Made by a program: the position numbers and the translations under genes. Below the pieces are notes generated by a model. It was not told the DNA's origin. It saw only the letters and a list, made by a program, of their open reading frames with translations, and did not search any database. From assembly GCF_024438035.1 (NCBI RefSeq), contig NZ_JANFQF010000013.1, positions 1 to 64,000 on the forward strand: DNA of 64,000 nucleotides, in the 5' to 3' direction. Shown in pieces: positions 19,201-30,400 of this stretch. Every line of letters begins with the position of its first letter. The stretch's first letter is position 1. The stretch comes from Rhodococcus tibetensis (GTDB taxonomy: Bacteria; Actinomycetota; Actinomycetes; Mycobacteriales; Mycobacteriaceae).

Positions 19201-20663
19201 ACGCGTTGTGGCAGCGGGAACTGATTGCGAGTGCCGCGCTCGAGCCGGAACTCGACTACTGGCGACACGTACTGGACGATGCCCCGCTGCTGCGGCTCCC
19301 CACCGACTTTCCGCGGCCGGAGCGAAAGAACTTCACCGGCGCGTTTCACACGTTCACCATCTCGGCCGAACAGACGGCGCGCCTGCGAACCGTGGCGCGG
19401 CGTGAGTCGGTGTCATTGTTCGTGGTGCTCCTCTCCGCGTTCTTCCTCCTCATGGCCAGCCGTAGTCGCCAGCGGGACATCGTCGTCGGGACGCCGACGA
19501 CGGGGCGCAACCGTCCGGAACTCGCCGGCATGATCGGATACTTCAACAGCACCGTGGCACTGCGCGCCGACCTTTCCGGTGAACCGAGCCTCACGGAACT
19601 GTTCGGGCGTGTGCGGGACGTCGTGCTGGGTGCCCTCGAACACCAGGAGATTCCGTTCGACCGTGTCGTCACGGCACTGGCCGGAGACCGCGACGTGAGC
19701 CGCACCCCATTGTTCGACGTCTGCCATGTTCACCAGGAGCTGCCTGCATTGCAGTCGCAGCAGGGACTCACCGAGACGCTGTTCGACCAGGAGGATCCTT
19801 CGGCCATCGCGTTCGGCGGGGTACCATCCGGCACAGCCAAGTTCGACCTCACCCTCGTCACCACCGAGCGGGGCGGCGAGGACGACATGGCCGCCGGGCT
19901 GGAGTTCAGCACGGAACTCTTCACCGAGCAGAGCGCCGCTGCGCTGTGTGCGGAGTACGTCGCCATTCTGGCGGGTATCGTCGATTCTCCCGCGGCACAA
20001 CCGATCTCTCTCTTCCTCGCCGACTCGCCCGCCGAGTTTCTGTCCCATGGCTTGTCCGAGGCACCTCCGGTGGTCCCGGCCGACCGGCCGCGGCCGACGT
20101 CGAGCGGCGCGGAACCGCTGCGCTACTCGGTGGCTCGGGTGACCGCGATTGCCGAGGACGCCCCTGATTTCCCCGAGCTTCTCGCCGCCTGGCTCACGCT
20201 CCTCGCGTGGTACACCGCCCAGGACGTGGTGGTAGTCGGCGCAGTCCCGGCCGCAGGGAGTCCGCCGCGACTCCTCGGTGTCGACATGTCCGGTGAACCC
20301 TCGTTCCTCGAACTGGTGTCGATGGTTCGCCGTGAGCTGTTCTCGGAGAGCAACATGCAGGATCCTGCAACAGCGCACTTTCCGGTCCGCTGCGACGGAG
20401 AACATGCTCCGAGCGACGACCGTCCCGAAGTCTCGTCCGCCGAACTGGCGCTGTCGTGGTCCCGCAGGCAGGGCTCGAATCTCACCCTCGAGCTCGCGTA
20501 CGCCACCGAACTGTTCGACCGGAGCACGGCAACCGCGATGCTCGACGACCTCGGCCGGCTGGTCCGGGGACTGGTGACGCATCCCGACCTACCAGCCCAG
20601 GAGGTGGCGATGGAGTACATGCAGCGAGACGACACCGGTCTTTCCTCGGAGGCGGCGCAATGA
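16233..20663 (+). CDS. Hybrid PKS/NRPS protein (KS-AT*-T-C-halfC)
   Basis: 1476 residues from GTG 16233, with gggagg upstream at 16222. The ketosynthase (residues about 8-420) keeps the catalytic Cys in VDSGCNGSL and both His in EAHGSGTP and KTNIGHLDHAAG. The following region (about 430-700) aligns with the edges of an acyltransferase, but the GHSxGE nucleophile motif is replaced by SGGVSRY and the core is shortened. Only VEPSPHGRL resembles the late AT motif, so it cannot load its own extender. Then come T with [10 protein letters not shown] (about 735), a full C domain with HHSVNDGG (18690-20040), and a C-terminal half condensation domain (20080-20600). The carrier-bound unit from the FkbH pathway is the likely extender. 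The terminal C probably serves the first module of NRPS2. Confidence 0.88.
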   Translation: MTQRQPSDDAVVVVGIAARYPEAADLAEFRANLAAGRDSVRPLSWSRAEATGLGQPSNYQPMGFVEDIATFDYSYFTMSKREASLIDPQQRLALVLAYQALEDAGYSATDFRNSATAVIFSAATSTYPAMWAEPGVLSTLGNVPFAVPARIAYHLGLTGPCYAVDSGCNGSLIAVHHACRELRSGDADFVLAGGVSLRVNGIRADLAEGSAELMSPGGRCRAFDASADGTAVGEGGAALLLTTMGRARADRVPVHAVIRGTATVSSGHSSATISSPSARAQVAVIERAWRSAGLAPSDAGYLEAHGSGTPLGDAVELEGIATAFEGRPGVLPIGSVKTNIGHLDHAAGVSGLVKAILAVEHGELYPSLHFDRPTAGFDLTGSGIEVVTEARTWSDENGPRRAGVSSFSLGGINAHCVVEQPPRQHSVSRAEHSVRLVGVSARTAGALAALCADLAAAVRGHDLDDVVFTLNRGRPHHEHRVSVQARTIGELAEAFAARAAEIHGRNDDAAPARRAPSVALLLSPDRMPAGLRGRTLPPELPATGDEADLLAGQIAAHRELREAGVPVDAVLSGGVSRYAARYLLGTSSEVTAADITAAAANPAIDTGRFVAVAKDMLADGPVVFVEPSPHGRLGRLLADALGDRADAEILRAPDTSEAVTHLLARLYERGVDLDWAALGAADETARRVRLPGHPMRGSRCWYDLPGQPDWSEVPEASPPEPERKSTLAAPADSLDWLQTTLRGLLHSETAVAADDDYFELGGNSLIAMQLVDKVAEQYGVRPKLIDLYERPKVADFAELLAAGTSAPGGLPPITPRGRHVMSFGQVRMWFHHQLDAATTIYNLPMVSDLHGPIDESAVRGMWDDLAARHRVLLSNYVDVDGEPQLRIRESLGDFFRTADVSNEPDPVAAARALVHEAAIAPFDLATDPLVRALLVRIGPDEHVLHVTTHHSVNDGGSPRIFEHELPALYAARRTGRPADLPPLSIQYWDYALWQRELIASAALEPELDYWRHVLDDAPLLRLPTDFPRPERKNFTGAFHTFTISAEQTARLRTVARRESVSLFVVLLSAFFLLMASRSRQRDIVVGTPTTGRNRPELAGMIGYFNSTVALRADLSGEPSLTELFGRVRDVVLGALEHQEIPFDRVVTALAGDRDVSRTPLFDVCHVHQELPALQSQQGLTETLFDQEDPSAIAFGGVPSGTAKFDLTLVTTERGGEDDMAAGLEFSTELFTEQSAAALCAEYVAILAGIVDSPAAQPISLFLADSPAEFLSHGLSEAPPVVPADRPRPTSSGAEPLRYSVARVTAIAEDAPDFPELLAAWLTLLAWYTAQDVVVVGAVPAAGSPPRLLGVDMSGEPSFLELVSMVRRELFSESNMQDPATAHFPVRCDGEHAPSDDRPEVSSAELALSWSRRQGSNLTLELAYATELFDRSTATAMLDDLGRLVRGLVTHPDLPAQEVAMEYMQRDDTGLSSEAAQ

Positions 20664-21499
20664 CTATCGGTGTGGTAGGGGCAGGCACTATGGGCGCCGG
20701 GGTGGCCGAATGCTGCGCGCAAGCCGGACACGATGTGATCGTCGTCGAAACCGATTCCCACGCTGCCGAACTCGCGCGCAAGCGAATAGCAGACTCGGTG
20801 CGTCTGGCGATACTGCTCGGCCGCAGCGCAGGCCCGAAACCCACCGAGGTGCTCGCGCGCGTGCGATGGACCGATCTGATGTCCGAACTGCAAGATGTAT
20901 CCGTCGTCGTCGAGTGTGTCCCCGAACGGATCGACCTCAAGGAGAAAATTTTCGCCGAATTGGACCGCTGCTGCGCCGACGCCGTCCTCGCGTCGTGCAC
21001 CTCGGGCATCCCGGTCGACCTCATCGCGGCGAGTACCTCGAGGCCGGAACGGGTTGTCGGCCTGCACTTCATGAACCCGGCGCCGCTGAAGGACACCGTG
21101 GAAGTAGTGGCCGGGCCTCGGACGTCACAGCACACCCTGGACGAGGTGCGGGAACTTCTCGCCTCGTTGAACAAGACCGGCATCATCGTGGGCGACGGGC
21201 CCGGATTCGTGCTGAATCGCGTACTCATGTTGTGTATCGCCGAGGCGGCGGCTTCCGTCGACGCCGGTATCGCCGACCCCGAAACCGTCGACGCACTGTT
21301 CGAGGGCTGCCTCGGCCATCCGATGGGACCGCTGCGCACCGCGGACCTCATCGGCCTCGACAACGTGCAGGACACGATGACCACTCTCCAGACGCTGACC
21401 GGCGACGACCACTACCGCCCGCCCGCCTCGCTCACTGCGCTGGTCGACGCCGGCCACCTGGGGCGTAAAACCGGGCGAGGCTTCCATGACTACCGATGA
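20660..21499 (+). CDS. 3-hydroxyacyl-CoA dehydrogenase family protein (FkbK-like)
   Basis: A 279-residue NAD-dependent dehydrogenase. The Rossmann motif [14 protein letters not shown] is at residues 4-17, the catalytic His is in [16 protein letters not shown] (about 137), and the C-terminal dimerisation domain contains GFVLNRVLM and [16 protein letters not shown]. In FkbH-type pathways this enzyme oxidises glyceryl-ACP to the semialdehyde before the FkbI-like enzyme acts. It sits apart from the other pathway genes but within the same transcription unit. Its ATG overlaps the PKS/NRPS stop by four bases, and it ends inside the start of NRPS2. The ATG at 20660 is preferred over a longer frame that would lie within the preceding gene. 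Confidence 0.88.
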   Translation: MTIGVVGAGTMGAGVAECCAQAGHDVIVVETDSHAAELARKRIADSVRLAILLGRSAGPKPTEVLARVRWTDLMSELQDVSVVVECVPERIDLKEKIFAELDRCCADAVLASCTSGIPVDLIAASTSRPERVVGLHFMNPAPLKDTVEVVAGPRTSQHTLDEVRELLASLNKTGIIVGDGPGFVLNRVLMLCIAEAAASVDAGIADPETVDALFEGCLGHPMGPLRTADLIGLDNVQDTMTTLQTLTGDDHYRPPASLTALVDAGHLGRKTGRGFHDYR

Positions 21500-24400
21500 G
21501 CGACCGACTACCGATCAGCGACCGACTACCGGTGCTGAACTGCCTCTTACCTACGACCAGCTCGCAGTGCTCGAGAGTGTGCAGAGCGACCCTACTTTCG
21601 CGTTGTATCTCGAACTCGAAGGCTCGCTGGTCGAAGACACATTCTGCACCGCACTGCGGCAGACCCTGACCGAATGCGGCTGCCTGCACGCCACCTTCGG
21701 TGGCCCCGAACTTCGCCAGAACACCGGAACCGGCCACGTGTCCGAGCCCGAGGTGATCGATGCAACCACCTCCGACGACGCCGACTCGCTGGTAGCGACG
21801 TGGATCGCTCGCGAGCTGGAACGGAACCTGAACATCGCCACCGGCCCGCTGTACGTTCACGTCCTCTTCCGGATGCCACACGGACGCTACGGCTGGTTCC
21901 AGCGCTATCACCGTCTGGTCAACGACGAGCCGGGCATGGCGGCGATCGTCCGCCGCACCGCCGACGCCTACGAATCCGCGGGCACCGGGAAGAGCCTGCC
22001 CCCCGTCGAGACGTGGCCGTTCGTGTCCCCGTCGACACTGCTCGCGTCCGACGCCCGCTACCGGGAAAGTGCTGCGTGGCCCGAAGACCGCCGATACTGG
22101 GAGCAACTGCTCGCCGGTGTGCCGCGTGCGAAGATGTTGTCCGATCAGGCCTCTTCCGGTGAGGATCATCGCCGCATCACGATGTCCACGGACGGCGCCG
22201 CGTCGCGACTCGCACGCCGAAGCGGTGGCGGCACGGCAGCTGTCCTGATCGCAGCGCTAGCCCTCTACTGGCACAGCAGCACAGGAGTCGACGACGTGCT
22301 GCTCGGCTACCGGGCGCACGGGACGACGATGCCGGTCAGGATCGCCCTCGCCGCGCACCACACCTTCGACGCGGTGACAAGGCAGGTGGGCCTGCAACTG
22401 CGACGATCTCGCCGACGGCGCTTCCTCGCCGCGACCGACGCTGCGATGCTCGGGCAGGACTGGTACTCGGTGGCGTGTGAAGTGCGGGAACCATTCGGTG
22501 TCGAGCGGATCGGGAACTGCGCCGTCACCCTCGTGAAGCGGTGGGACGCACCCGGTATGGCGGCGTTCTTCGCGGTCGAGGACCGGGACGGCACGTGGTC
22601 CGTCGATGTACACGATCTGGCCGATCCGCAGCATTTCGACCGCATCCTCACGGCCGCGATGCAGGCGCCGGAAGTGCCGGTGGCACGCCTGGACGTCCTC
22701 GACTCGGTCGAGCGTGGGGTGTTGGTTCCGGTGCGGGGTGGGCGGGGTGTGGGTGTGCGGGTGTTGCCGGAGATTTTGGGTGGGGGTGTGGCGGTGGATC
22801 CGGGGGCGGTGGCGGTGTCGTTCGGGGGTGTGGAGGTGTTGTATCGGGAGCTTGACGAGTGGTCGTCGCGGTGGGCGAGGGTGTTGATCGGTCGGGGTGT
22901 GGGGCCGGAGTCGGTGGTGGCGGTGGGGTTGGGGCGGTCGGTGGAGTTGGTGGTGGCGGTGTGGGCGGTGGCGAAGTCGGGTGGGGCTTTTCTGCCGGTG
23001 GATCCGGGGTTGCCGGAGGTTCGGGTTCGGGAGATGTTGGTGGATTCGGGTGCGGTGGTGGGGTTGTCGGTGTCGGGTGGGGTGTTGTCTGGTGTGGTGG
23101 AGTGGTTGTGTGTTGATGATTCGGTTGTGGTGGAGGGTTTTTCGTCGGGTCCGGTGTTGGATGGGGAGCGGGTGCGGCCGTTGCGGGCGGGTCATGCGGC
23201 GTATGTGATGTATACGTCGGGGTCGACGGGTCGGCCGAAGGGTGTGGTGGTGACGCATGCGGGGTTGGCGAATTTGGCTGTGGAGGAGCGGGTTCGGTTC
23301 GGGGTGACGTCGGGTTCGCGGGTGTCGCAGGTGTCGTCGCCGAGTTTTGATGCGTCGGTGTACGAGTGGTTGATGGCGTTTTCGGTGGGGGCGCGGTTGG
23401 TGGTGGTGCCGCCGGAGGTGTTTGGGGGTGCGGGTTTGGCGGCGGTGTTGGAGGCGGAGGGGGTGTCGCATTGTTTTGTGACGCCGTCGGTGTTGGCGAC
23501 GTTGGGGTCGGGGGAATCGGGTGGGGGGTTGCTTCGGTCGGTGCGGGTGTTGGTGGTGGCGGGGGAGGTGTGTGCGCCGGAGTTGGTGGCGCGGTGGGCG
23601 CCGGGGCGGGAGTTTTTCGATGCGTATGGGCCGACGGAGGTGACGGTGCAGGCGACGGTGAGTGCGCCGTTGGTGGTGGGGGGTGTGGTGTCGGTGGGTG
23701 GTCCGGGGGTGGGGGTGGAGGTGGTGGTGTTGGACGGGTGGTTGCGTCCGGTGCCGGTGGGGGTGGTGGGGGAGTTGTATGTGGCGGGGGTGGGTCTTGC
23801 GCGGGGGTATCACGGGCGGGTGGGGTTGACGGCGGCGTCGTTTGTGGCGAATCCGTTCGGGGGTTCTGGGTCGCGGGTGTATCGGACGGGGGATGTGGTT
23901 CGGTGGGTTGCGGTGGGGGTGTTGGAGTTTGTGGGGCGGGTGGATGGGCAGGTGAAGGTGCGGGGTCAGCGGGTGGAGTTGGGGGAGGTGGAGGCGGTGT
24001 TGGCGCGGTGTCCGGGGGTGGTTCGGGCGGCGGCGGTGGTGCGGGAGGGTCGGTTGGTGGGGTATGTGGTGCCGGAGGTGGGGGTGCGGGTGGATCCGGA
24101 TGTGGTGGTGGAGTGGATGAAGGTGGTGGTGCCGGGGTATGTGGTGCCGTCGGTGGTGGTGGTGTTGGGGGAGTTGCCGGTGACGGTGAGTGGGAAACTC
24201 GACCGCGCAGCACTACCGGAACCGGAACTTTCGCACCAACCCCACAGGCCTGCGCGCACCGCAGCCGAGGAGACGTTGGCATTGGTTTTCGCCGAGGTAC
24301 TCGGAATCGACGGGGTGGGATTCGACGACTCGTTCTTCGCGCTGGGCGGCGACAGCATTCTGTCGATCCGGCTGGTGTCGCGGGCCAAGGCACGCGGACT

Positions 24401-27400
24401 GGTGTTCACCCCGCAGCAAGTGTTCGAGCACCGGACCGTGGCCGCGCTGGCAGCGCAATCGGAGATAGCGGACAGCGAGACACCCGTTTCCCTCCCCGAA
24501 CTCGCCGGCGGCGGAATCGGCACCTTCCCACCCACCCCCGTGGTGCAGTACCTGTTGGGGCGAGGCGGTCACTTCGAGCGGTTCAGTCAGAGCCTGCTGC
24601 TCACGCTCCCCGCCGGGATCGACGAAGAGGGACTTGTCGCGGTCGTCACCGCGGTGATCGCACGTCACGACATGCTGCGATCCCGCCTGCACCGAGATGC
24701 GCACGGACAGTGGCAAATGCAGACGCGCCCGGGCACCGAGGTGGATGCGGCGTCACTGATCCGTCGCGTCGGTTACGACTCCTCGGTCGAGACCGACGCG
24801 GTGGTGGCACTCGTAACGACCGAGCACCAGGCGGCAGTCGAGAGACTGCGCCCCTCCGACGGCGTCGTCGTCCAATTCGTGTGGCTCGATCCGGAACCGG
24901 CGGCGCTGTCATCCGGAACGAGTAACCACACCGCTCCGGGTCGATTGGTCGTGGTGGCTCATCACCTCGCCGTCGACGGGGTGTCCTGGCGAATTCTGCT
25001 GCCCGACTTCGCCACTGCCTGGTCCCGGATATCGGCCGGGCACGCGGCGATCCTGCCGGAGCCGGGAACGTCGATGCGCCGATGGGCGTACGCACTGGCG
25101 GAGGAGGCGCAGCGCGGCGAGCGGGTCGCCGAGTTGCAGTGGTGGCGAAGCGTCGTCGACGGGCCGGACCCCCTGATCACCGACCGCCCCCTGAATCCCG
25201 CGGTGGACGTGGCAACGACGATTCGTGACGTGAGGATCGAGGTGTCGGCCGAAGACACCTCCGTGCTGTTGACAACCCTCCCGGAGTTGTACCACGGCGG
25301 TGCCAACGACCTGCTCGTGGCAGCCCTGGCGTTGGCGTTGTCGAGGTGGCGACGCGAGCGGGGCATCTCGGCGTCGTCGATGCTGGTCCGATTGGAAGGG
25401 CACGGGCGGGAGCAGTACGTGGTGCCGGGCGCCGACCTGTCCCGCACCGTCGGCTGGTTCACGACGATCTTCCCCGTCCGCCTAGACCTCGCCGGCATCG
25501 ACCTCGACGACGCGTTCGCCGGCGGCCGGGCCATGGGCCAGACAGTCAAGGTGGTCAAGGAGCAACTGCGGGCCGTGCCCGACATGGGCATCGGTTACGG
25601 CCTCCTCCGCTACCTCAACCCCGGCACTGCGGACCGGCTGCCGAAGACTGAACCCGGGCAGATCAGTTTCAACTATCTCGGCCAGGTTCCGGACGCGCCG
25701 GCCGGTAGTGCTGTGGGGTGGGCACCCGTTGAAGGATTCGGCGACCTGCACTACGTTCCGGACCCCGACATGCCCGCGTCGGCCGCACTCGAAGTCAACG
25801 CGATCGTGGTCGGCGGACGACTCCGGTTGAGCGTCGGTTACCCGGACACCCTGTTGGTGCGCGAGGACGTCGAGCGGTTCGCAGGTCGGTGGCGCGAGGC
25901 CTTGTCTGCGCTGATCACTCATGCCCGCAGCCCAGAGGCGGGAGGTCTCACCCCGTCCGATGTTCCGCTCGTCGCCGTCACTCAGGGCGACCTCGATGCG
26001 TGGAAGGGGCGCTTCGGGACTCTCACCGATGTGTGGCCGCCCGCACCGCTGCAGGCCGGGCTGCTCTTCCACGCCCTCATGGCGAAACCCGCGATCGATG
26101 CCTACACCGTTCAGGTGTCGCTGCACCTGAAGGGTGTCGTCGATCCGGTGCGGATGCGCCACGCGGCACAGGCACTGCTGGACCGGCACGCAAATCTGCG
26201 GGTGGCGTTCGTGCCTGCCTCAGACGGGTCGTTGGTGCAGGTGGTCCCGGTAACCGTCGACGTGCCGATCCACGAAGTCGATCTGACGGAACTCCCCGAG
26301 GACGCACGCGGCGCAGAACTGGATCGGATCCTCACTGCCGACCGCACCACGGCATTCGACATGTCCCGGGCACCGCTGATGCGATTTCTTCTCGTGTCCA
26401 CCGGACCCGACGAATGCCGGCTGGTCTGGACGAATCACCACACCCTGCTCGACGGATGGTCGATGCCGCTCGCGATGCGGGATCTCCTTGCCCTGTACGT
26501 GGCAGATGCGGAGGAAACTCTGCCGAGACCGCGGCCCTATCGGGACTTCCTGACCTGGTTGCACCACCGAAATCCGGAGGAGTCGCGGGGCGTGTGGGCG
26601 GCCGCTCTCGCCGGCATCGACGGACCGACGCTGCTGCTTCCGGAGGCGCGGGGACGGCCCTTGTCGGCCCCGCCCGCCCAGGCGCAGTTCCCACTCGCCG
26701 AGAGCCTGACCGCGGAACTCGCGGCGCTGGCCCGCGAGCGCGACGTGACACTGAATACGGTGACCCAGGTGGCGTGGGGACTCCTGCTGAGCGGGGCCAC
26801 GTCCCGGTCCGATGTCACGTTCGGAGGCACGGTATCCGGCCGGTCGCCGCACCTGGCCGGCGCCCCGTCGATGATCGGATTGTTCGCCAACACCGTCCCT
26901 GTCCGTATCACCACGGACGCCCGGGAGACGTTGGGCGAACTGCTCGAACGAACGCAAACGGAGCAGGCGGCGCTGTTCGACCACCACCACCTGGGCCTCG
27001 CTGACATCCAACGCGCCGCCGGACCCCATCTCGGATTCGACACCGCAACCGTCTTCGAGTCGTACCCCATCGATCGAGGCGGGCTGACCGCGGACACCGA
27101 CCTGGCCGGTATGCGAATCGTCGACGTCAGTGGCGTCGACGCCACGCACTACCCGCTGAGCGTGGCCTTCTCGGTGGACACCCAACTGCGCATGACCTTC
27201 CACTACCTCCCCGACCTGATCGATGCGGCCACGGTCGAGACGATCGCCGCACGGGTCACCCGCGTATTCGAGGCGATGGCAACCGATCCGGACACGCGCC
27301 TGGCGCAACTCGACCTGCTGAGTCGGGTCGAGCGTGGGGTGTTGGTTCCGGTGCGGGGTGGGCGGGGTGTGGGTGTGGGTGTGCGGGTGTTGCCGGAGAT

Positions 27401-30400
27401 TTTGGGTGGGGGTGTGGCGGTGGATCCGGGGGCGGTGGCGGTGTCGTTCGGGGGTGTGGAGGTGTTGTATCGGGAGCTTGACGAGTGGTCGTCGCGGTGG
27501 GCGAGGGTGTTGATCGGTCGGGGTGTGGGGCCGGAGTCGGTGGTGGCGGTGGGGTTGGGGCGGTCGGTGGAGTTGGTGGTGGCGGTGTGGGCGGTGGCGA
27601 AGTCGGGTGGGGCTTTTCTGCCGGTGGATCCGGGGTTGCCGGAGGTTCGGGTTCGGGAGATGTTGGTGGATTCGGGTGCGGTGGTGGGGTTGTCGGTGTC
27701 GGGTGGGGTGTTGTCTGGTGTGGTGGAGTGGTTGTGTGTTGATGATTCGGTTGTGGTGGAGGGTTTTTCGTCGGGTCCGGTGTTGGATGGGGAGCGGGTG
27801 CGGCCGTTGCGGGCGGGTCATGCGGCGTATGTGATGTATACGTCGGGGTCGACGGGTCGGCCGAAGGGTGTGGTGGTGTCGCATGAGGGGTTGGCGAATT
27901 TGGCTGTGGAGGAGCGGGTTCGGTTCGGGGTGCCGTCGGGTTCGCGGGTGTCGCAGGTGTCGTCGCCGAGTTTTGATGCGTCGGTGTACGAGTGGTTGAT
28001 GGCGTTTTCGGTGGGGGCGCGGTTGGTGGTGGTGCCGCCGGAGGTGTTTGGGGGTGCGGGTTTGGCGGCGGTGTTGGAGGCGGAGGGGGTGTCGCATTGT
28101 TTTGTGACGCCGTCGGTGTTGGCGACGTTGGGGTCGGGGGAATCGGGTGGGGGGTTGCTTCGGTCGGTGCGGGTGTTGGTGGTGGCGGGGGAGGTGTGTG
28201 CGCCGGAGTTGGTGGCGCGGTGGGCGCCGGGGCGGGAGTTTTTCGATGCGTATGGGCCGACGGAGGTGACGGTGCAGGCGACGGTGAGTGCGCCGTTGGT
28301 GGTGGGGGGTGTGGTGTCGGTGGGTGGTCCGGGGGTGGGGGTGGAGGTGGTGGTGTTGGACGGGTGGTTGCGTCCGGTGCCGGTGGGGGTGGTGGGGGAG
28401 TTGTATGTGGCGGGGGTGGGTCTTGCGCGGGGGTATCACGGGCGGGTGGGGTTGACGGCGGCGTCGTTTGTGGCGAATCCGTTCGGGGGTTCTGGGTCGC
28501 GGGTGTATCGGACGGGGGATGTGGTTCGGTGGGTTGCGGTGGGGGTGTTGGAGTTTGTGGGGCGGGTGGATGGGCAGGTGAAGGTGCGGGGTCAGCGGGT
28601 GGAGTTGGGGGAGGTGGAGGCGGTGTTGGCGCGGTGTCCGGGGGTGGTTCGGGCGGCGGCGGTGGTGCGGGAGGGTCGGTTGGTGGGGTATGTGGTGCCG
28701 GAGGTGGGGGTGCGGGTGGATCCGGATGTGGTGGTGGAGTGGATGAAGGTGGTGGTGCCGGGGTATGTGGTGCCGTCGGTGGTGGTGGTGTTGGGGGAGT
28801 TGCCGGTGACGGTGAGTGGGAAACTCGACCGCGCAGCACTACCGGAGCCCGGCGCCACGGCGCGTCGCTTCCGGGCTCCCGCCACCCCTGTCGAAGCCGT
28901 CGTGGCCGGTGTATTCGGCGACGTCCTCGGAATCGAACAGGTCGGCGCCGACGACGACTTCTTCCGCTTGGGCGGCGACTCACTGTCCGCCACCCGCGTG
29001 GTCGCCCGGGTCGACGCGGCACTCGACGTCGACGTCGGACTGCACGCCCTCTTTTCGGCACCAACCGTGACAGGGTTCGCGGCGCGTACCGCGAAAGCCG
29101 CTGTGCGCGCCGAGCGGCCGGTGTTGGAGGCCGGACGACGTCCGGACCGAGTCCCGTTGTCGCTGGCTCAGACTCGCATGTGGTTCCTCAACCAATTCGA
29201 CACCTCCTCGCCCGCCTACAACATCGCCATGGCGTTCCGACTCACCGGCGCACTCGATGTCGACGCGTTGCGTGCGGCGGTGACCGACGTGGTGGAGCGG
29301 CACGAATCGCTCCGCACCCGCTTTCCGATGGTCGACGGTGAACCGGTGCAGGTGATCCTCCCTCGAGCGGCGCCGGACCTGCTCGAGGTCAGGGTGGCCA
29401 GCGAGGCGGAGTTACGCGAGCGCCTGTCGGTGTCGGTGTCGGAAGGCTTCGACGTCACGGAACAAGTCCCTGTGCGAGCGGCCTTGTTCGAGACCACCCA
29501 CACCGAGCGAGTGCTCCTGGTGGTGGTGCACCACATCGTCGCGGACGGAGCGTCGATGGTCCCGCTCGCACGTGACGTGCTGGCGGCCTACACCGCCCGG
29601 ACCCGTGGGCACGCCCCGGAGTGGCAGCCCCTGGCGGTCCAGTACGCCGACTTCACCCTCTGGCAGCGGCAACTGCTCGGTTCGGAAGACGATCCGCAGT
29701 CGCTGGTGTCGAGGCAGCTGGCCTACTGGCGGAAGGCGCTGGCCGGTCTCCCCGCCGCATTGGATCTGCCCGCCGACCGTCCGCGTCCGATGCAACGGAC
29801 ACCGGGCGGGAGCCGAGTGGGATTCGAGATCGATGCCGACCTGCATCGTCGGATGACGGCGCTGGGGTCAGCGCACCAGTCGACGCTGTTCATGGTCGCG
29901 CACGCGGCCCTGGCCGCGTTCCTGGCCCGAATGTCCGCTTCCGAGGACATCGCCGTCGGAACCCCGATCGCCGGGCGCGGCGAGGCCGCACTGGACGACG
30001 TGGTCGGGATGTTCGTCAATACGGTGGTGCTACGCACCGCCATCCGCTCCGAAAGCACGTTCACCGAACTGCTCGAGCAGGTGCGAGACGTCGACCTCGG
30101 CGCCTACGCCCACGCGGAGGTGCCGTTCGAGAAGGTCGTCGAAGCGCTCGATCCTCCTCGCTCGACGGCGCATTCGCCGCTCTTCCAGGTACTCCTCGAG
30201 TTCCAGAACGTGGAGCACTCCGACTTGTCGCTGCCGGGCGTCGACGTGACGGGCATCGATCTCGGTGCGACCATTGCACGATTCGACTTTCAGCTGACCC
30301 TCTCCGAGGAGTACGCCGACGACGGCTCACCCTCAGGCATCAGGGCCGCATTCACCTATGCCACGGACCTTTTCGATGCCGACACCGTCGCGGGGTTGGC

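Noticed and set aside
23300..23320. Origin or CpG-like regulatory meaning of the G-rich repeats
   Set aside because: The G-rich stretches fall entirely within coding sequence and keep the codon frame. I have no positive sign of an origin or promoter there.
22648..24393. Very long minus-strand open frame rich in Pro/Thr opposite the A3 domain
   Set aside because: It is the mirror image of the G/T-biased codon style of the plus-strand A domain. The predicted protein is low-complexity with no domain, and the same effect recurs at 26220-29064 opposite A4.
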